Assembly (NCBI GenBank): GCA_035690065.1
Contig: DASSKW010000118.1
Span: forward strand, 1-5,557
DNA from: DASSKW01 sp035690065
GTDB lineage: Bacteria; Pseudomonadota; Gammaproteobacteria; Natronospirales; REEB76
DNA length: 5,557 bases
Direction: 5' to 3'
A program made the translations under genes and the position numbers. Below are positions 1 through 4,350 of the stretch, one piece after another. Positions within the stretch are counted from its first letter, which is position 1; each line of letters opens with the position of its first letter. The notes beneath the pieces are model-generated. The model did not search any database. It was not told where the DNA came from and saw only the letters and a list, made by a program, of their open reading frames with translations.

Positions 1-11
1 ACCGAGCCAAG

Positions 12-45
12 AACGGCCCCCCCATGAGGGGCCGTTTGTTTTTTT
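12..45 (+). terminator. Rho-independent terminator of an upstream plus-strand gene
   Basis: A 9 bp perfect stem (AACGGCCCC at 12-20 pairing with GGGGCCGTT at 28-36) encloses a 7 nt loop and is followed by a T-rich run (35-45, interrupted by one G). The T tract lies only on the plus-strand side, so it should stop a transcript entering from the left of the window. That gene would converge on the radC remnant that ends at 56. The reverse orientation lacks a good T tract. Confidence 0.9.
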
Positions 46-55
46 GGGGCAGGGG

Positions 56-181
56 CTATAACAGCCCCCGTTCTGCGAAGCTCACGGCGTCCACACCGCC
101 GATGACAAAGTGATCCAGCGTGCGGATGTCGAGCAGCGAAAGCGCGTCCCTGAGCCGCCGTGTCAAACGACGGTCAGACTC
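56..181 (-). pseudogene. radC: radC C-terminal fragment (JAB/MPN-domain protein), 5' truncated
   Basis: The last ~40 residues, from SDRRLTRRLRDAL through LDIRTLDHF to the terminal SFAERGLL and a TAG stop, match the C-terminus of RadC, a JAB/MPN-domain protein historically linked to DNA repair and of uncertain biochemical role. RadC proteins are normally about 220-230 residues. Only the segment after the catalytic HxH...S part of the JAMM motif is left; the final Asp of the motif is probably the D of SDRR. Upstream of it the open frame runs into the palindromic repeat at 177 and codes nothing RadC-like, although the frame stays open to 325 by chance. The fragment lacks the helix-hairpin-helix N-terminus, the zinc-binding histidines and its own start, so it should be inactive. 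It was probably broken by repeat insertion or by a deletion ending in the repeat. Confidence 0.85.
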
Positions 182-254
182 CGCTACCGCCGGTCCAGGG
201 CAGACTCCTGTCTGCCCGCGCGAAGCAATGCTTCGCGCCCACCCATAGCCACCA
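177..254 (+). repeat. Double-hairpin repeat module 1, copy A
   Basis: It begins GACTCCGCTACCGCCGGTCC and ends near CCCATAGCCACCAA. Hairpin 1 spans 198-217 (8 bp stem GGGCAGAC/GTCTGCCC, loop TCCT). Hairpin 2 spans 218-238 (9 bp stem GCGCGAAGC/GCTTCGCGC, loop AAT). Its left end abuts the radC fragment directly, without module 2, unlike the other two copies. Confidence 0.9.
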
Positions 255-280
255 ATACAACAATTCACTTCAATTTTTGC

Positions 281-301
281 GTCGGCACAGAACACGCCGA
301 C
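281..301. repeat. Short inverted repeat before module 2, copy B
   Basis: GTCGGC at 281-286 is complementary to GCCGAC at 296-301, with a 9 nt loop. It overlaps the left end of module 2. There is no T tract, so it is not a terminator. Confidence 0.5.
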
Positions 302-353
302 CTCAGCATTATGATGCTGATCCATGCGGTCGGTGTTTCTCCGGCGGACTACG
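298..353 (+). repeat. Repeat module 2, copy B
   Basis: The first 17 bases (CGACCTCAGCATTATGA) and the last part (TTCTCCGGCGGACTACG) are shared with 486-539; the middle has diverged. In this copy 303-320 forms a 7 bp hairpin (TCAGCAT/ATGCTGA, loop TATG). It lies 7 bp before module 1 copy B, so 298-438 is a composite unit. Confidence 0.8.
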
Positions 354-360
354 TCATCCT

Positions 361-438
361 GACTCCGTTACCGCCGGTCCAGGGCAGACTCCTGTCTGCC
401 CGCGCGAAGCACTGCTTCGCGCCCACCCATAGCCACCA
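361..438 (+). repeat. Double-hairpin repeat module 1, copy B
   Basis: It is nearly identical to copy A, with C to T at the seventh-to-tenth base region (GTTACC instead of GCTACC) and a changed loop in hairpin 2. Hairpin 1 spans 382-401 (8 bp stem, loop TCCT). Hairpin 2 spans 402-422 (same 9 bp stem, loop ACT). Both stems are fully paired. Confidence 0.9.
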
Positions 439-485
439 CTAATTAATTTTTCTTTTGTTAGAACCTGATGCTGTCGGTATTAAAT

Positions 486-539
486 CGACCTCAGCATTAT
501 GAATGATCTATCCGATCGGTGCTTCTCCGGCGGACTACG
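486..539 (+). repeat. Repeat module 2, copy C
   Basis: It shares CGACCTCAGCATTATGA and TTCTCCGGCGGACTACG with copy B, but the central hairpin of copy B is lost here (AATGATC replaces TGCTGATC). It heads the longest composite unit (486-695). Confidence 0.8.
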
Positions 540-613
540 CATTTTGCTTCGCTATCCTGCTACGCAAAATGTCCAGCCCGCACATCCTGTGCGGGCGTTC
601 GCGGCAGTGCCGC
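540..613. repeat. Three consecutive hairpins inside composite repeat unit C
   Basis: Three perfect inverted repeats follow each other: CATTTTGC (540-547) with GCAAAATG (564-571); GCCCGCACA (576-584) with TGTGCGGGC (588-596), a 9 bp stem and 3 nt loop; and GCGGC (601-605) with GCCGC (609-613). None is followed by a T run. They fill the gap between modules 2 and 1 that is only 7 bp long in unit B, so this is either an insertion in unit C or a deletion in unit B. Confidence 0.75.
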
Positions 614-621
614 TCACCCAC

Positions 622-695
622 GACTCCCCGCCGGTCCAGGGCAGACTCCTGACTGCCCGCGCGAAGCGATGCTTCGCGCCCACCCATAGTCACCA
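622..695 (+). repeat. Double-hairpin repeat module 1, copy C
   Basis: It matches copies A and B but lacks 4 bp near its left end (GACTCC is joined directly to CCGCCGG). Hairpin 1 (639-658) carries a T to A change that leaves one A-A mismatch in the stem. Hairpin 2 (659-679) keeps its 9 bp stem with loop GAT. It ends about 125 bp past the stop of the minus-strand gene at 822-1790, so it lies in that gene's 3' region. Confidence 0.88.
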
Positions 696-821
696 AATCC
701 TTGTGAATTCAATTTAGAGTATGCCGCTTCCGATTCATAGTGGCACTTAGGTTGGCCCTAATTGTTACTAATCGAGTGTTCACGAGAACGGGTGCATTCC
801 AAGCTGGCGGTTTTCGCCGGT

Positions 822-1790
822 TCAGAATTCGATACTGGGTTGGAACACCAGCGTGAGGTCGCTTTTTGGACTGTCGCGCAATGGGCCGGAGTATTCGAAC
901 GCGCTGTCCCAGACCAACCCGGTATCCAGCGTGATTGCATAACCCCGGTCGGGGAAGGGATATTTTTTGCCGACGATGAATTGCTCACGTACTATGCGGC
1001 CGCCATCATGTGAGAACGAGAGTTCCAGGTCGAAGTGAGAATTGTTGAGCCAGCCCAGGAAGGGCTGTTTAAAATTCAGATTGTTGCGTTCGATGCCGAT
1101 GTAGGTGACATCGGCGATATAAGGATTGGCGTTGAACTTGCTGCCGACACGGAAATTCCACGATAGCTTTTCATCCTCACCCTTGAGGTCGCCTCTGATC
1201 TGCCACTCCAGTTTGTACCATTTGTCCTGGATCAACTCATTGTCCTTCAGACGTTGCGCACCGCCGCCGATGAGCCAGCCGCTGTAGCCGATGTTGTTGT
1301 TCGCTTGAGCCTCACCGGGTAACTGCAGGTTGGCGATGTTACCGAAGAAGGCAGACACCGCCCAGGGATCCTGATAACTGGTGCTGGAGGATTCCACCAG
1401 ATTGACACCGGTATTGGCGAGGTCGCCCTTCTGGTAGGTATGTGGCGAATGCGATTTCAGCCAGGTAGCGAGCAGTGGGACCGGGTAGGCGTCGGCTTGC
1501 AACTGCATGTAATGCGGTACCAGCGAATCTTCCATGAGTTCACGGAAGATCACGGCATAATCATCTGACTGGATAGTCGGAACAGGTTTGTCGCCAAGCG
1601 GAATGTTGACTGCCAGACTGGACTCATAAGGGCCGAGGTTCCAGGTAGTTTCGGCCTTGCGCGTTGTGGTCGTCCCGGAAATCACCTTGCTTGGTGCGCC
1701 GGTGGTGCCGGACGTATCTGCCGCTGCGACAGGCAGCGAGGTGGCCATCACGAGCGTGAGGATACCAGCCGCCAGCGCGTTGTTTGGCAT
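822..1790 (-). CDS. Exported protein, probable outer-membrane beta-barrel, family unknown
   Basis: The 322-residue product starts with a hydrophobic signal-like segment (residues 5-21) and a good signal peptidase I site, VAAA before D25, so the mature protein should be periplasmic or outer-membrane. The rest is rich in aromatic and alternating polar/hydrophobic stretches (for example FDLELSFS, AITLDTGLVW, LTLVFQPSIEF) and the chain ends in Phe, a typical BAM-recognition end of outer-membrane barrels. A Thr/Ser-rich linker follows the signal. I do not recognise the family. The ATG at 1790 was chosen; a TTG at 1820 would add LPNNLIGNSY and improves nothing. Both starts lack a clear Shine-Dalgarno and a basic residue before the hydrophobic core, which is unusual. 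It lies 143 bp downstream of the zinc finger gene on the same strand. The barrel call is inference from composition and C-terminus. Confidence 0.75.
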   Translation of the reverse strand: MPNNALAAGILTLVMATSLPVAAADTSGTTGAPSKVISGTTTTRKAETTWNLGPYESSLAVNIPLGDKPVPTIQSDDYAVIFRELMEDSLVPHYMQLQADAYPVPLLATWLKSHSPHTYQKGDLANTGVNLVESSSTSYQDPWAVSAFFGNIANLQLPGEAQANNNIGYSGWLIGGGAQRLKDNELIQDKWYKLEWQIRGDLKGEDEKLSWNFRVGSKFNANPYIADVTYIGIERNNLNFKQPFLGWLNNSHFDLELSFSHDGGRIVREQFIVGKKYPFPDRGYAITLDTGLVWDSAFEYSGPLRDSPKSDLTLVFQPSIEF

Positions 1791-1797
1791 GTAGCTG

Positions 1798-1820
1798 TTG
1801 CCGATGAGATTATTCGGCAA
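1798..1820 (-). promoter_or_regulatory. Hairpin just upstream of the ATG at 1790
   Basis: TTGCCGA (1798-1804) and TCGGCAA (1814-1820) form a perfect 7 bp inverted repeat with a 9 nt loop. In the mRNA it would end 7 nt before the ATG, covering the place where a ribosome binding site should be. It could modulate translation, or be coding if the TTG at 1820 is used. No function is shown by the sequence alone. Confidence 0.4.
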
Positions 1821-1822
1821 TA

Positions 1823-1851
1823 AGTGTAGCTGGCCTTCATGTCGCGCACAA
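1823..1851 (-). promoter_or_regulatory. Possible sigma70-type promoter of the barrel-like gene
   Basis: Read on the minus strand, TTGTGC (1846-1851) and TACACT (1823-1828) are separated by 17 bp. The -35 matches at three of six positions and the -10 at four of six. Transcription would start near 1816, inside the leader hairpin. This is a weak match and could be chance. Confidence 0.2.
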
Positions 1852-1856
1852 GCGGC

Positions 1857-1875
1857 ATCAATACTCGTTATTGAT
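1857..1875. promoter_or_regulatory. 19 bp operator-like palindrome
   Basis: ATCAATA (1857-1863), a CTCGT spacer and TATTGAT (1869-1875) make a perfect 7 bp inverted repeat between the zinc finger gene and the barrel-like gene. It has AT-rich arms and no T tract, so it fits a dimeric regulator site better than a terminator. If the weak promoter at 1823-1851 is real, its centre would be about 50 bp upstream of the transcription start, a position common for activators. Confidence 0.4.
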
Positions 1876-1933
1876 CTACTGGCAGCCTGATCTGGACGAA
1901 GATTCTGCGGCTATTCAGGGGGGGTTGCCCTGC

Positions 1934-2203
1934 TTAATACTCCACGAATTCATCGTCCGGATAACAGTATAGCCAGCGCTCGCCCGGTTCGGCAGAAGCG
2001 ATGACGGGATGTTCGGTAGCGTGCGCGTGTTTAGTGGCATGCTGATTTGGGGAGTTGTCGCAGCAGAGGGTGACGCCACATTGCTGGCAAGTGCGTAGAT
2101 GTACCCACTGGCCGCCGATCTTGATGCATTCCTCGCATTCGTGACGTTTAGCGACCTTGAGTTCCTTGACTGCATCTATGTGCGCGCAGACCTGATTGGG
2201 CAT
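1934..2203 (-). CDS. UBP-type zinc finger domain protein
   Basis: The 89-residue protein is essentially one ZnF-UBP domain, the fold that in eukaryotic deubiquitinases and HDAC6 binds zinc and the free C-terminal Gly-Gly of ubiquitin. Likely zinc ligands are C6 and H8 (CAH), C23 and C26 (CEEC), C39 and C42 (CQQC), with C47/C48 and the histidines H55, H59 and H65 nearby. The GGQWVHLRTC stretch and the aromatic RWLYCYPDDEF end (W77, Y79, Y81) match the family's ligand pocket region. Small stand-alone copies occur in bacteria, where the ligand is unknown. The start is the ATG at 2203: AGGAG at 2210-2214 sits 6 nt upstream. An ATG at 2209 touches that SD and is less likely; longer versions have no support. 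It is divergent from the spanin pair. Confidence 0.88.
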   Translation of the reverse strand: MPNQVCAHIDAVKELKVAKRHECEECIKIGGQWVHLRTCQQCGVTLCCDNSPNQHATKHAHATEHPVIASAEPGERWLYCYPDDEFVEY

Positions 2204-2209
2204 GACCAT

Positions 2210-2214
2210 CTCCT
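2210..2214 (-). promoter_or_regulatory. Ribosome binding site deciding the zinc finger start
   Basis: AGGAG on the minus strand is 6 nt from the ATG at 2203 and directly adjacent to the ATG at 2209. The spacing selects 2203 as the start. Confidence 0.75.
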
Positions 2215-2314
2215 GCTGGCTGATACCAAATCCTAACAGAGCGGGGTGGTCCGGCGACAGCGGGTCACATACGACGAAAATTTCGGGTATATTTGACTGA
2301 AATGAGAACAGGGG

Positions 2315-2330
2315 CATGGCAAATGCCATG
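2315..2330. promoter_or_regulatory. Palindrome in the divergent intergenic region
   Basis: CATGGC (2315-2320) and GCCATG (2325-2330) flank AAAT, giving a perfect 6 bp inverted repeat 22 bp before the inner-membrane spanin start. It may be an operator for the divergent pair or a leader hairpin. I saw no convincing -10/-35 boxes on either strand of this intergenic region. Confidence 0.3.
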
Positions 2331-2352
2331 TGCCGGAATCTGGGGACAAGCG

Positions 2353-2775
2353 ATGATCCGTATCCTGATTGGCATGATCGTGGTGCTGGCAGTGCTATGC
2401 GCAGCATTCGGGGAACTACTCTGGCATGAGCGGGCGCAGATGGGCCGGCAGGGTTGCGAGATTTCGGTCGCAGCGCAGGCCAATGCCGATACGCAAAATA
2501 CTGCCAACGTCCAGCATCAGGCTGAACAGAGCCGTATCCGGCAGTTGCAAGCCCAGATCACCAGATTACAGGCTGATGCTGATGCTGCGGCGCATCTACG
2601 GCTGGCGCTGGAATCGAAACTGACTAAACAGACCGAGGTACTGAACCATGTACACGACACTGACACTGAAGCCCGCCGTTGTCTGGATTCCGATGTGCCT
2701 GATTCTCTGCTTGACAGCCTGCACACCGCGACTGGCAGTGCAGCCGACCAAGCCGATAAAAGTGGTGGAATATAA
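2353..2775 (+). CDS. Rz-like inner-membrane spanin (i-spanin)
   Basis: The 140-residue protein has the full layout of phage lysis protein Rz: an N-terminal signal-anchor helix (about residues 2-22, IRILIGMIVVLAVLCAAFG), then a long Gln/Ala-rich periplasmic coiled coil (about 35-95), then an ARRCLDSDVPDSLLDSL end that resembles the conserved C-terminus of Rz proteins. In phage lysis the i-spanin pairs with an outer-membrane lipoprotein across the periplasm and fuses the two membranes. Length is close to lambda Rz (153 residues). The ATG at 2353 was chosen because it places the anchor at the N-terminus and has a GGGGA Shine-Dalgarno-like run 6 nt upstream; in-frame ATG codons at 2302 and 2323 would add a non-hydrophobic extension. 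The o-spanin gene starts inside it in the +1 frame, overlapping 128 nt, which is diagnostic. No holin or endolysin gene is adjacent. Confidence 0.85.
   Translation: MIRILIGMIVVLAVLCAAFGELLWHERAQMGRQGCEISVAAQANADTQNTANVQHQAEQSRIRQLQAQITRLQADADAAAHLRLALESKLTKQTEVLNHVHDTDTEARRCLDSDVPDSLLDSLHTATGSAADQADKSGGI
2635..2639 (+). promoter_or_regulatory. Internal ribosome binding site for the o-spanin
   Basis: GAGGT lies inside the i-spanin coding sequence, 8 nt before the ATG at 2648, and supports independent translation of the overlapping lipoprotein gene. Confidence 0.6.
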
Positions 2776-2995
2776 GCCTCAACCGATCTCTGCGGATCTG
2801 TTACGCGAAGCTGAACCGACCACGCTGCCGTTGCACGCGACCTGGAGCGATGTCTGGGATGCCTATCTGCAGGAACGCGCCAACAATGAACGACTGAACT
2901 GCCAGTTGGAAGCGATCGCCAATCACCTTTCGATATCCTGCCGGGCCTTGTTGGGACTGCAGGAAGAGCAGGTCAAGCCGACGAAAGACCGGTAG
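2648..2995 (+). CDS. Rz1-like outer-membrane spanin lipoprotein (o-spanin)
   Basis: The 115-residue product has a short signal peptide and a lipobox LTAC with the lipidated cysteine at residue 25, followed by a proline-rich stretch (PRLAVQPTKPIKVVEYKPQP) typical of Rz1 proteins. The mature protein is about 91 residues, larger than lambda Rz1 (40 in the mature form) but normal for Rz1-like proteins of other phages; the C-terminal WSDVWDAYLQERANNERLNCQLEAI segment resembles the AYL...L..CN motif of that group. It should sit in the inner leaflet of the outer membrane and bind the i-spanin. The gene begins within the i-spanin gene in the +1 frame and runs 220 nt past it, so it is overlapping rather than fully embedded. 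It ends 6 bp before the convergent kinase gene. Confidence 0.85.
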   Translation: MYTTLTLKPAVVWIPMCLILCLTACTPRLAVQPTKPIKVVEYKPQPISADLLREAEPTTLPLHATWSDVWDAYLQERANNERLNCQLEAIANHLSISCRALLGLQEEQVKPTKDR

Positions 2996-3001
2996 GCCGT
3001 A

Positions 3002-4276
3002 TTACAATCCGGCCGCCAGCAGCCGCTCGTTGGTGTGTGACAGGCGTTCGATCAGGGTGTGGGCAAAGACTTTGTAGAAGCGGAATTGGCAGTCGCGTGA
3101 TGCACGTTCCATCAGGGTCGCATTGACACACAGCAATGTGACATCGCTGTTGGCGCGGACGCTGGCGGAACGTTTGGTCTTGCTCAGATAACCCATCTCA
3201 CCAAAACAATCTCCGGCGGCCAGGGTGCCGAGTGTGGTCTTGCCTTTGTGCACGGTAGCTTCACCGGCAGCGATGACAAAGAAACTCTCATCGAGATCTC
3301 CTTCGGAGATCAGGATGTCGCCTTTCCTGAATCGCTTCCAGGTGCCGGCGCGGATGATCTCCCAGATTTCAGGCTGGGCAAAATCACTGAAGAAGGCCAG
3401 TTGACTGACCATGTTGTAGTGTTCCTGCTCGTTGAACTCCGCGGATTTCGTGTCCAGATTGTCCGAGACATTGATCAGATCGCCGGCGATATCCATGCAG
3501 GTCTTGTAACGGGTCTTGAGCGGTTTCTTCAGGCAACGCATCACGATGCGATTCAGCGGTTCCGGCACATCGGCACGCAACTTGTCCACAGCCGGAGGCT
3601 CGTGATTGAGTATCCGGTTGGTAAGGCCAGGCAGACTGTCGGACATGAATGGTGGAGTGCCGGTGAGCATCTCGTAGATCATGATCCCCATCGAGAAGAT
3701 GTCGCTCTGGTTGGTGATCTCAAGGTCGTTGATCTGTTCAGGAGCCATGTAACGCGGAGTGCCTACCACGCCGCCGATGTGAGTGGTCTCGTCGAAAGCG
3801 CTTTTGGCAACCCCAAAGTCCACGATCATCACGTGTCCTTCGCTATTCATCATGACGTTGGCCGGTTTGATGTCGCGGTGGATGACGCCGTTACGGTGCG
3901 CGTAGTCCAGTGCCTTGCACATGGCGAAGAATATCTCAACCACGGATTTTATCGGCAATAATGTATCGGGTTTGGTATGGGCCGTTAACGGATAATAATT
4001 CTCAAGATATGTCATCACCACGAAGCGATAGTCCTGCTCCTCGCCGGCATCGAGGATCGGCAGGATGTTTGGATGCAACAGGCGTCCAGCCATCCGGGCC
4101 TCGGTAAAGAACAGTTTGCGGTAAAGCTTCGCGGTTTTTTCACTCATGCCCTTGTCGGATGCATAGAGCTTGAGTGCAACCTCCCGGCCGGTTTCATTCT
4201 TGGCAAGATAGACGATGCTGGATGCGCCGCGTCCGAGTTCGTGACTAAGCATGTACTTGCCAATTTTCATTGACAT
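3002..4276 (-). CDS. Ser/Thr protein kinase with C-terminal cyclic-nucleotide-binding domain
   Basis: The 424-residue protein has an intact Hanks-type kinase domain at about residues 8-270: glycine loop GRGASSIV (15-22), VALK lysine K36, helix C glutamate probably E59, catalytic loop HRDIKPAN (D135, N140), DFG D153 and the GTPRYMAPE activation segment end (172-180). It is an RD kinase and looks catalytically active. After a linker, residues about 297-410 form a cNMP-binding domain; the phosphate cassette FGEMGYLSKTKRSASV keeps Glu360 and Arg369, the residues that bind the cyclic-nucleotide ribose and phosphate. There is no membrane segment, so it should be cytosolic. The ATG at 4276 has AAAGGG 7 nt upstream; the in-frame ATG at 4270 has none. 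It follows the triple-repeat lipoprotein gene by 74 bp on the same strand, so co-transcription is plausible. Substrate and true ligand are unknown. Confidence 0.93.
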   Translation of the reverse strand: MSMKIGKYMLSHELGRGASSIVYLAKNETGREVALKLYASDKGMSEKTAKLYRKLFFTEARMAGRLLHPNILPILDAGEEQDYRFVVMTYLENYYPLTAHTKPDTLLPIKSVVEIFFAMCKALDYAHRNGVIHRDIKPANVMMNSEGHVMIVDFGVAKSAFDETTHIGGVVGTPRYMAPEQINDLEITNQSDIFSMGIMIYEMLTGTPPFMSDSLPGLTNRILNHEPPAVDKLRADVPEPLNRIVMRCLKKPLKTRYKTCMDIAGDLINVSDNLDTKSAEFNEQEHYNMVSQLAFFSDFAQPEIWEIIRAGTWKRFRKGDILISEGDLDESFFVIAAGEATVHKGKTTLGTLAAGDCFGEMGYLSKTKRSASVRANSDVTLLCVNATLMERASRDCQFRFYKVFAHTLIERLSHTNERLLAAGL

Positions 4277-4301
4277 GTGAGAGCCCTTTGTTGTGAGCGA
4301 C

Positions 4302-4331
4302 CCGGCAGGATGAATGGCGGAAATCTGCCGG
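4302..4331. promoter_or_regulatory. Inverted repeat between lipoprotein and kinase genes
   Basis: CCGGCAG (4302-4308) and CTGCCGG (4325-4331) form a perfect 7 bp stem with a 16 nt loop in the 74 bp gap. Neither strand shows a T run after it, so it is not a standard intrinsic terminator; it may be an mRNA processing or stabilising hairpin, or an operator for a promoter of the kinase gene. Confidence 0.35.
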
Positions 4332-4350
4332 CGCTATGACTGGTTTTCAT

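Larger units (their letters stand above)
177..695. repeat. Cluster of interspersed palindromic repeats, non-coding
   Basis: This 0.5 kb stretch without credible genes is made almost wholly of repeated and self-complementary pieces. Module 1, a double hairpin, occurs at 177-254, 361-438 and 622-695. Module 2, starting CGACCTCAGCATTATGA and ending TTCTCCGGCGGACTACG, occurs at 298-353 and 486-539, each time upstream of a module 1 copy. The third unit carries extra private hairpins between the modules. The open frames here only translate repeat DNA in several frames and have no start signals or protein-like composition. The organisation recalls REP/BIME-type or MITE-like extragenic elements; I do not recognise the specific family. 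Confidence 0.85.

Noticed and set aside
440..488. Integron attC site suggested by GTTAGAA near 458
   Set aside because: The core differs from GTTRRRY at the last base and no matching inverse core RYYYAAC is placed at the other end of the palindromes.
177..695. CRISPR array
   Set aside because: There are only three copies, each ~75 bp with two internal hairpins, at unequal distances (184 and about 261 bp); direct repeats of 25-40 bp with uniform spacers are absent.
110..717. Several open frames (for example 110-442, 160-432 and 499-717, plus strand) in the repeat cluster
   Set aside because: They translate the palindromic repeats in different frames, share the same peptide pieces only because the DNA repeats, and lack ribosome binding sites.
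801..820. Terminator after the barrel-like gene
   Set aside because: The GGCG/CGCC hairpin is short and has no T run on the minus strand; the downstream repeat hairpins may instead shape the 3' end.
2293..2352. Upstream TTG/ATG starts for the i-spanin
   Set aside because: They would put about 20 mainly polar residues before the signal anchor and lack a placed ribosome binding site.
2204..2407. N-terminal extension of the zinc finger gene to 2407
   Set aside because: The extension is not protein-like for this family, runs into the divergent promoter region and the spanin start, and the good ribosome binding site marks 2203.
2995..3014. Bidirectional terminator between the convergent spanin and kinase genes
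   Set aside because: GGCCG/CGGCC gives only a 5 bp stem with a 10 nt loop and no T tract on either side.
3248..3961. 237-codon open frame on the plus strand opposite the kinase gene
   Set aside because: It is the antisense shadow of a clearly recognisable kinase and has no domain-like features of its own.
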